Origin: Carallia brachiata
Lineage: Eukaryota > Streptophyta > Magnoliopsida > Malpighiales > Rhizophoraceae
NCBI GenBank assembly: GCA_021464245.1
Contig: JADCRB010000016.1
Location: 16,378,453 to 16,442,452 of the forward strand
Direction of reading: 5' to 3'
Length of the DNA: 64,000 nucleotides
Below are positions 58,398-64,000 of this stretch, in pieces; within the stretch, counting starts at the first letter, position 1, and each line of letters begins with the position of its first letter. Position numbers and translations under genes: made by a program. Under the pieces are notes generated by a model. It searched no databases, was not told where the DNA came from, and saw only the letters and a list, made by a program, of their open reading frames with translations.

Positions 58398-61300
58398 ATG
58401 AATTTGGACCTTCAGCTGCAAAAAATCACCCTCTATGCTGCTCTTCTTGTTGTTATCTACTTCTGTCTGACTGCAATACATGCCAAAAAAAGCAAGAGAA
58501 AGGGGAAGATGCCTCCAGAGGCAGCTGGGTCATGGCCTGTCATCGGTCACCTCCATCTTCTAGGAGGAGGAAACAAGCTACTGCATAAAGTACTTGCAGA
58601 CATGGCGGATAGGCACGGGTCAATCTTCACAGTCCGCCTTGGAACTCTTCAAGCGGTTGTGGTAAGTAACTGGGAAGTAGCCAAAGAATGCTTCACTGCC
58701 AATGACAAGGTCTTTCCTCAACGTCCAAAATCCTTGGCAGTGAAAATCATGGGCTACGATGGTGCCATGCCAGGCTTTGCACCTTATGGGAAATACTGGC
58801 GTGATATGAGAAAGATAGCCATGATTCATCTCCTCTCAAACCACAGGCTTGAGTTGCTCAAACATGTCCGGAGTGCGGAAATCAACTTCTTCATTCAGAA
58901 GCTGTATGAACAACCTGTAAAGAATGGAGGAAGTGTTATTGTGCAAATGACAGAAATGTTTGGGGACATGGCAATGAACGTAATAGTGAGAATGCTCGCA
59001 GGGAAGCGATTTTCATACGACGCAGAAAATGGTGGTGAAAAATCAAGGGCAATCCGAAAGGCTTTAGGTGATTTCTTTTACCTAACGGGATTGTTCTTGG
59101 CTTCAGATGCTGTTCCATTTCTTGGTTGGTGGGATTTTGTTAACGGATATGTTGGTGCAATGAAGAGGACAGCCAAGAAACTGGATCATATAATCAGTGA
59201 CTGGGTGAATGAGCACCGGGAGAGGAGGCTCCGTAGAAGCACTGAAGTGGCGGAGATGGATTTCATCGATGTTATGCTTTCTATATTCGAAGATGGCAAT
59301 ATTCTTGCAGACGACCCTGATACTGTCATCAAAGCCACTTGCCTGGTATGTTTTATTTCAATTTCGTTCTGGGGTTAAAATCAGCACAAACCACTAATAG
59401 CCGATGAATATTCTCTTATCATTCAGATGCCACCACGTAAATTTCAAATCTGAAACTTACAATTATTGTCTCCCGACAACCTTTAAAAGATCAAAGCACC
59501 TAGAAGAAAAGTTTGGATATTTGCTTTTCTGTTCATTCTGAGGTTAGACACTTAAAATTATAATGGTTTGTTGGATAATAATTTGCGGATGCGGACGCGG
59601 GCCCAATAAGGAGATCGATCACATGAGAATAGGAGCGATAACAAGTAATAAACAAATGAACCACTAACATCACTCCACACTAAAATCAATTGGTTTAGTT
59701 TTAATGGGTCATGGGCTCACTTATTAATTGCTCCAACTCTACTCTCCCTTTCCATATGGGACAATTAGCTCACAATTGTCTCTAAACACTCCTTCTCACT
59801 ACCATTACATTTTTCCCTCTTAGCCACCTAGTTACTTAGCCGTCTAGTCTCTTTGATGGACCGCCTTGCCATGGAGCTGCCTGGCCTCTAGGCTTATGTA
59901 TTTTTGTTCCTTTTTTATAATGCTTGGACTCTTTTTGTTGGGCTTCCATTTGAGGCTTTCATTAGGATTTTATTCCTCTTGTTGGGCTTCACTTTGGGCC
60001 TTCCATAGAGAATCCATGCTTGATGGGCTACTCCTTCTTCATGGGCTTCCTTTTTTGGGCTTTCAATTGAAGGTGTAACTCCTTTGATAATCCACAATCT
60101 CGCAAGATCATTTGTGCTCTAATACCAATTGTTGGATAATAATTTGCGGATGCGGACGCACGCGGGCTCGGGCCCAATAAGGAGAGCGATTACAGGAGGG
60201 TGGGAGCGAGAACAAGTAACAAACAAATGAACCACTAACACCACTCCACACTAAAACTAATTGGAATAGTTTTAATGAGTCACGAGCTCACTTATTAATT
60301 GCTCCAACTCTACTCTCCTTCTCCATGTGGGACAATTAGCTCACAATTGTCTCTTAACATGGTTGCTGTTGCACCAACACTCTGTAACTGTTAGAAATAT
60401 TGGTGAAGTTGGTTTGTTCCCAAGTGCAACAGATGACAGGTTTTGGCCTTTTGGTTTCCCTCCAAAAACTCAAGTGTGGTTAAGTTAGTTAATATATTGC
60501 TGGAACATGTCTTTAGACTCCAAGTTAACTACTTTACTTTAAATCTTGTGACTATGCTTAAATTAGTTTAAATTTAATCTATGCAATTTGAATTTGAGTT
60601 TAAATTTGAATGCTGTCTTTTCTGGAAACTAGCTGTTGCAACTTTTCTAGATTTCAATGCTGAAATCTGATGTGTAACTAAGTCCATATAAGCAAGTTAA
60701 GATCAATGAATATATGATTTATGCTTCTCTCCCAAACTGTTGTTAATCTTATTCTCCCTTTCTCTGCAAAACATCTTACTGATATGCTTAAGAACTAGAT
60801 ACTGCCACTGATATAAAAAGATTCAAGCCTTGATAAACAACAGTAACCACTAACAAATTACCATGATAGCCTCTTTAAATATACTTAAGAATCCTATCAA
60901 GGAGTAGTTGGGATATTTGTTCTACGTGCCTAGAAGAAGAGTTGGGATTTGTTTGTCTATTTATTCTCTGGTTAGACACCCAAAATTATAAAGATTGATG
61001 TTGCACTAACACTTTGTAATGAATTACAAATTGCCATGATATTTTATATTGCACCTACAATCCTTCCAAGAAGTAGTGCCAGCAATGAACAAAGATGGTG
61101 ATGGAATTTTTGTTGCTATTATTTAGTTTTACAATCTTACATATGTCTGTTGCAGAACCTAATTTTGGGCGGCAATGACACCACAACTATCACCCTTACA
61201 TGGACACTATCTCTGCTATTGAACAACCACAAGGTGCTCCGCAAAGCTCAAGATGAGCTTGACAGCCACATAGGGAAGGACCGGCAAGTGGACGAATCCG

Positions 61301-61782
61301 ACATAAAAAACTTGGTATACTTGCAAGCTATTGTCAAAGAATCACTGAGACTTCACCCTGCTGCTCCACTTTCAGCACCGAGAGAAGCCATGGAGGATTG
61401 CACATTAGCCGGCTTCTACATCCCTGCAAGAACACGCCTTTTCATTAATCTATGGAAGTTGCACCGTGATCCTCAAGTTTGGTCTAATCCTCTGGAATTT
61501 CGTCCAGAGAGGTTCCTAGAGGAGATTGCAGATTGGGATGTTAGGGGTCTGAACTTTGAGTATATGCCATTTGGGTCTGGCAGGAGAATGTGCCCTGGCG
61601 TGTCATTTGCACTCCAGATTGTGCATTTGACATTGGCTCGCCTTCTTCATGCGTTTGAGTTGGAGACCGTTTCAAACACGCCTGTTGATATGAGTGAGAG
61701 TCCTGGAATGACCGTCCCGAAAGCAACACCATTGGAAGTTGTCCTCAGCCCAAGGATACCTTCCATGGTCTATGACTGCTAA
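58398..61782 (+). CDS. Cytochrome P450, CYP82-like, second complete copy
   Basis: Exons 58398-59345 and 61156-61782 have the same lengths as in the copy at 47353, giving 524 residues and the same intron position. Motifs are the N-terminal anchor, PPEAAGSWP hinge, GGNDTT in the I-helix (the sister has GGGDTT), ESLR, FRPERF and [10 protein letters not shown]. Substitutions against the sister are scattered (for example QKLYEQPVKNG for [11 protein letters not shown]), with no frameshift or stop. The change next to the catalytic Asp-Thr pair could affect oxygen activation or substrate range. The intron is about 1.8 kb against 0.96 kb in the sister, because two LTR-type insertions lie in it. TATTTATATATG at about 58324 may be the TATA box. 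Location and partners are as for the sister gene; the substrate is unknown. Confidence 0.93.
59569..60359 (-). mobile_element. TRIM retrotransposon D in P450 intron
   Basis: LTRs 59569-59788 and 60130-60359 run TGTTGGATAATAATTTGCGG to CAATTGTCTC(T)AACA and are noticeably more diverged than those of elements A and B, so this is older. TSD TGGTT lies at 59564-59568 and 60360-60364. The minus-strand primer site beside the right LTR reads TGGTATTAGAGC, one base off the initiator tRNA-Met match. The 341-bp interior has repeated GGGCTT(C/T) words and no gene. The sister P450 intron keeps the empty site (AATGGTTGCTGTTGCA, 48959-48974). Confidence 0.95.
60389..60842. mobile_element. Solo LTR in the same P450 intron
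   Basis: 454 bp from TGTTAGAAATATTGG to AAACAACA, flanked by GTAAC on both sides (60384-60388 and 60843-60847). The sister intron lacks it. It has LTR-type ends and no internal coding or primer site. It begins only 29 bp after element D ends. Confidence 0.88.
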
Positions 61783-62070
61783 TCAGCAGAAAAAAGCACC
61801 TCGTGGAGCGGCACACTGGGGTTAATTAGCACACACGTAACGGTGGCTGAAAGATGTGGGTGCATAGGCCGTTTAAGGTCAATGTTTTTCAATTTCATTT
61901 TCCCGTGTGATCGTACACTTGAAGTACCAGACTTGGGAACAATTGTTTCTCTGGCAGACATTAGTCGGTTTTAGTATTATGGTAGACAACAAAAATCCAT
62001 ATTCCAACTACTGCTCCAATGTCATTTATGCATTTTAAGGTTTCAATCGGGGTTTGTACCTTAAGACTCA
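61783..62070. other. P450 3' flank
   Basis: Closely similar to 49892-50160 after the sister gene, including AGCACACACGT/ATGACAGTGGC-type words. The duplicated unit therefore extends well past the stop codons. No separate gene. Confidence 0.7.
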
Positions 62071-62800
62071 GGGCCTGTTTGGATTGTTTGTTGAATGTTA
62101 CTATTATTGATTACTATTACTTATTGTTGATTGTTAATTTCTACTTTCTATTATTGATTACTGATAAAACTAATGAAGTATTTGATTAATTTAATATTTA
62201 TTGTTTCTATTAAATAATAAAATGTCTAATTTAAATATCTAATTTATATATATATATTATATTGAAATTTTTCTTTTTATATTTTATAATTTTATATTTT
62301 TAGAATAATATTTTATAAATAATATTGAGAATTTTTCTATTTAATTTTTAAATTTTTCTAAAAAATTAATTTTTTACTAGATGGTAACAAATATAATGTT
62401 TAAGATTTTTTTATAAGTGTCAATATTAAATAAAATTTAAGTAAAAAATATTATTTAAGAATAGTTAAAAAATAATATTGTGTTTATACAAATATTAATG
62501 AAATAAATTAATATATCTAATTTATGTGGCAAGTAAAAAAAAAAAGAAAATTATATAAAATATATGGTAAAGATAATTTAGTTCACATAAATTATTATTA
62601 ATATTAAAAAATAAAAAGTAATCAAAAAAATAATAAAAAGTAGTTTTGAACAGCTTTTTTATCAACTGCTATTAGAGAGTCATATGAAAAAATAAATAAA
62701 ATCAAACAGTAGAATAAAAAAATTTACTAAATATTCATCTCCCTACTTTTTAAAAATAAAATGCAAATATACTCTTTTAAAAATTTACTCAAACACCCCT
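62071..62800. mobile_element. AT-rich TIR element in P450 3' flank
   Basis: About 730 bp present here but absent from the matching flank of the sister P450 (around 50170). The left end is GGGCCTGTTTGGAT; the right end ACTCAAACACCCCT is roughly its reverse complement. The interior is AT-rich and non-coding. Its termini resemble hAT or PIF/Harbinger MITEs. I could not settle the target duplication. Confidence 0.6.
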
Positions 62801-63201
62801 TATTTTTAGTTCAAAATAATATGCCAATTTTAGTAATATAGATATTGCCATACCCTTCTGAGGTACACTATATTTGGTAGGGGCACAATATCGATATCAA
62901 TTACCATATTAGGGGGCACATTATTATAGGAGATCAAAATCAAAGGAAGAGGATCTTATTTGCAAAAGTTTGACATATATAAGGGAAGTTAATAATGAGC
63001 ACAAAATACTCCAAATGCAACATATTAGTTATTCAAATAAGAGATTGCTTGAAGCCATCAATTGCTATAGGAACACCTGTGCCCCTATTGTGAAGTTGCT
63101 CGTATTTCGTTGTTTGACCTGTTGGCATGCATTTTCTAGCTAATTTTAGGCAAATGCTCCTATCAAAAAAAGAAGTTTTAGGCAAATGCAACCGATGCAC
63201 A

Positions 63202-63732
63202 TGGAGGTGTCAAAAAGTGATCCGACCCGATAGCCCGTTTGAATCCATCCGAAAAAATTAGGTCAGGAACTCAATTTTTCAACACGAATCCAAAAGTGAC
63301 CCAACCCGAAAATGACTCGAAAATTTTAGGTTGGATCTAGGTTGGATCCGGGTCACCCGTTGGGTTAAGAAAAAGACAAAATAGTGAAATTTTTTTTGAC
63401 TTTTACCTTTGACTTATCTTTTTTAAATACTAATTAGTATCATTTTCGTAAAATATAAATATATATGACGTAAAAATTAAATTTAAACGTTTAGTTCATT
63501 ATAGAAATGAATTTTAAATTTAATTGAAATGTTTTATTTTAGTGAAAAATAACTTTAAAAAATAATGATTCAGTGCAAATTCGATCTGAATCCAACCCGA
63601 ATCTGAAACGACCCAACTCGAACCCGAACCGAATGTAATGTGACCTGAAAGTAACCCAACTGAAAATGACCCGAACCCGAAACGACCCAACCCGAACCCA
63701 ACCCAACCCAACCCGACTTTTTGGCACCACTA
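63202..63732. mobile_element. Non-autonomous hAT-type element
   Basis: The 531-bp insert has inverted ends TGGAGGTGTCAAAAAGT and (reverse complement) TAGTGGTGCCAAAAAGT, and a perfect 8-bp target duplication GATGCACA (63194-63201 and 63733-63740). An 8-bp TSD and TAG-GGTG-CAAAA-like ends are hallmarks of hAT. The empty site is seen once at 50533-50540 after the sister P450. The inner right part holds many CCCGAACCC/CCCAACCC words. No transposase. Confidence 0.92.
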
Positions 63733-63740
63733 GATGCACA

Positions 63741-64000
63741 ACATAATTTCAGAAAGTATCCAACTCAATTACAAGTTGGCCAACGTCGTAGCCCTTGAAT
63801 CTGCATTAATAGACCCACAGCTTCATGCATGTCATTAGTGCTGCCCTCAACCAACTGCGCAACACAACACTCAGGAACAAATGCAGGAATCCTTAGCACA
63901 AACCCCATATTCATAAACCAACATCCTTGAAACACAATACGACCGGCTGTTTTTCTATTCATTAGAACTAGCAAAAATTGAAATCCGATAGCCGTATTCA
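63741..64000. other. P450 3' flank, right end of window
   Basis: Matches 50541-50771 and then 51320-51360, continuing straight through the point where TRIM element C is inserted in the other copy. No gene is visible. Confidence 0.75.

Overview
This is nuclear DNA from a flowering plant, almost certainly a eudicot. The sequence is visibly AT-rich, genes have introns with plant-type GT/AG borders, and the recognisable families are plant ones: a leucine-rich-repeat extensin, B3/VRN1-type regulators, CYP82-type P450s and an Expp1-like secreted protein. Many non-autonomous retrotransposons carry initiator-tRNA-Met primer sites. I cannot name the species.

Layout. From 1 to 5 kb, an LRX-type cell-wall gene on the minus strand carries one apparent single-base frameshift. 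From 6.3 to 17 kb, four decayed copies of the 5' part of an SMC5-like gene lie in a row: one inverted (minus) and three direct (plus). All keep intron-like spacers and a recognisable ATPase Walker A region. From 17 to 19.3 kb there are exon-like scraps I cannot assign. At 19.8-20.8 kb there is an intact three-exon Expp1-like gene on the minus strand. At 23.5-25.7 kb there is a clean four-exon VRN1 orthologue. It is followed by three related B3 genes (28.0-30.0, 32.2-35.1 and 52.5-55.5 kb) that decay progressively. The first has a doubtful start. The second has a ruined third B3 domain. The third has lost a splice acceptor and carries a solo LTR in an exon.

From 35.8 to 40.6 kb a 5'-truncated LINE with its target-site duplication (TSD) was later hit by two small LTR elements. 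Removing each element plus one TSD copy restores the LINE reading frame. From 41 to 44.7 kb there are further terminal-inverted-repeat or foldback elements. From 45 to 62 kb there is a CYP82 tandem array: a 5' stub and two full-length two-exon genes. It is interleaved with the fourth B3 gene, whose 5' leader appears to have been separated from its body by one P450 block. A broken petM-like gene (chloroplast cytochrome b6f) lies at 56.7 kb. P450 introns and flanks contain several LTR-type insertions and a hAT-like element, and in several cases the paralogous copy preserves the empty site.

Functionally the window combines cell-wall architecture (LRX), chromatin-level developmental control (VRN1/B3) and specialised oxidation (CYP82). 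I see no sign that these form one pathway. The main theme is local tandem duplication followed by decay, with small non-autonomous retrotransposons as the main mutagen. All positions, TSDs and exon borders were read by eye; family names come from remembered family features, not from a search.
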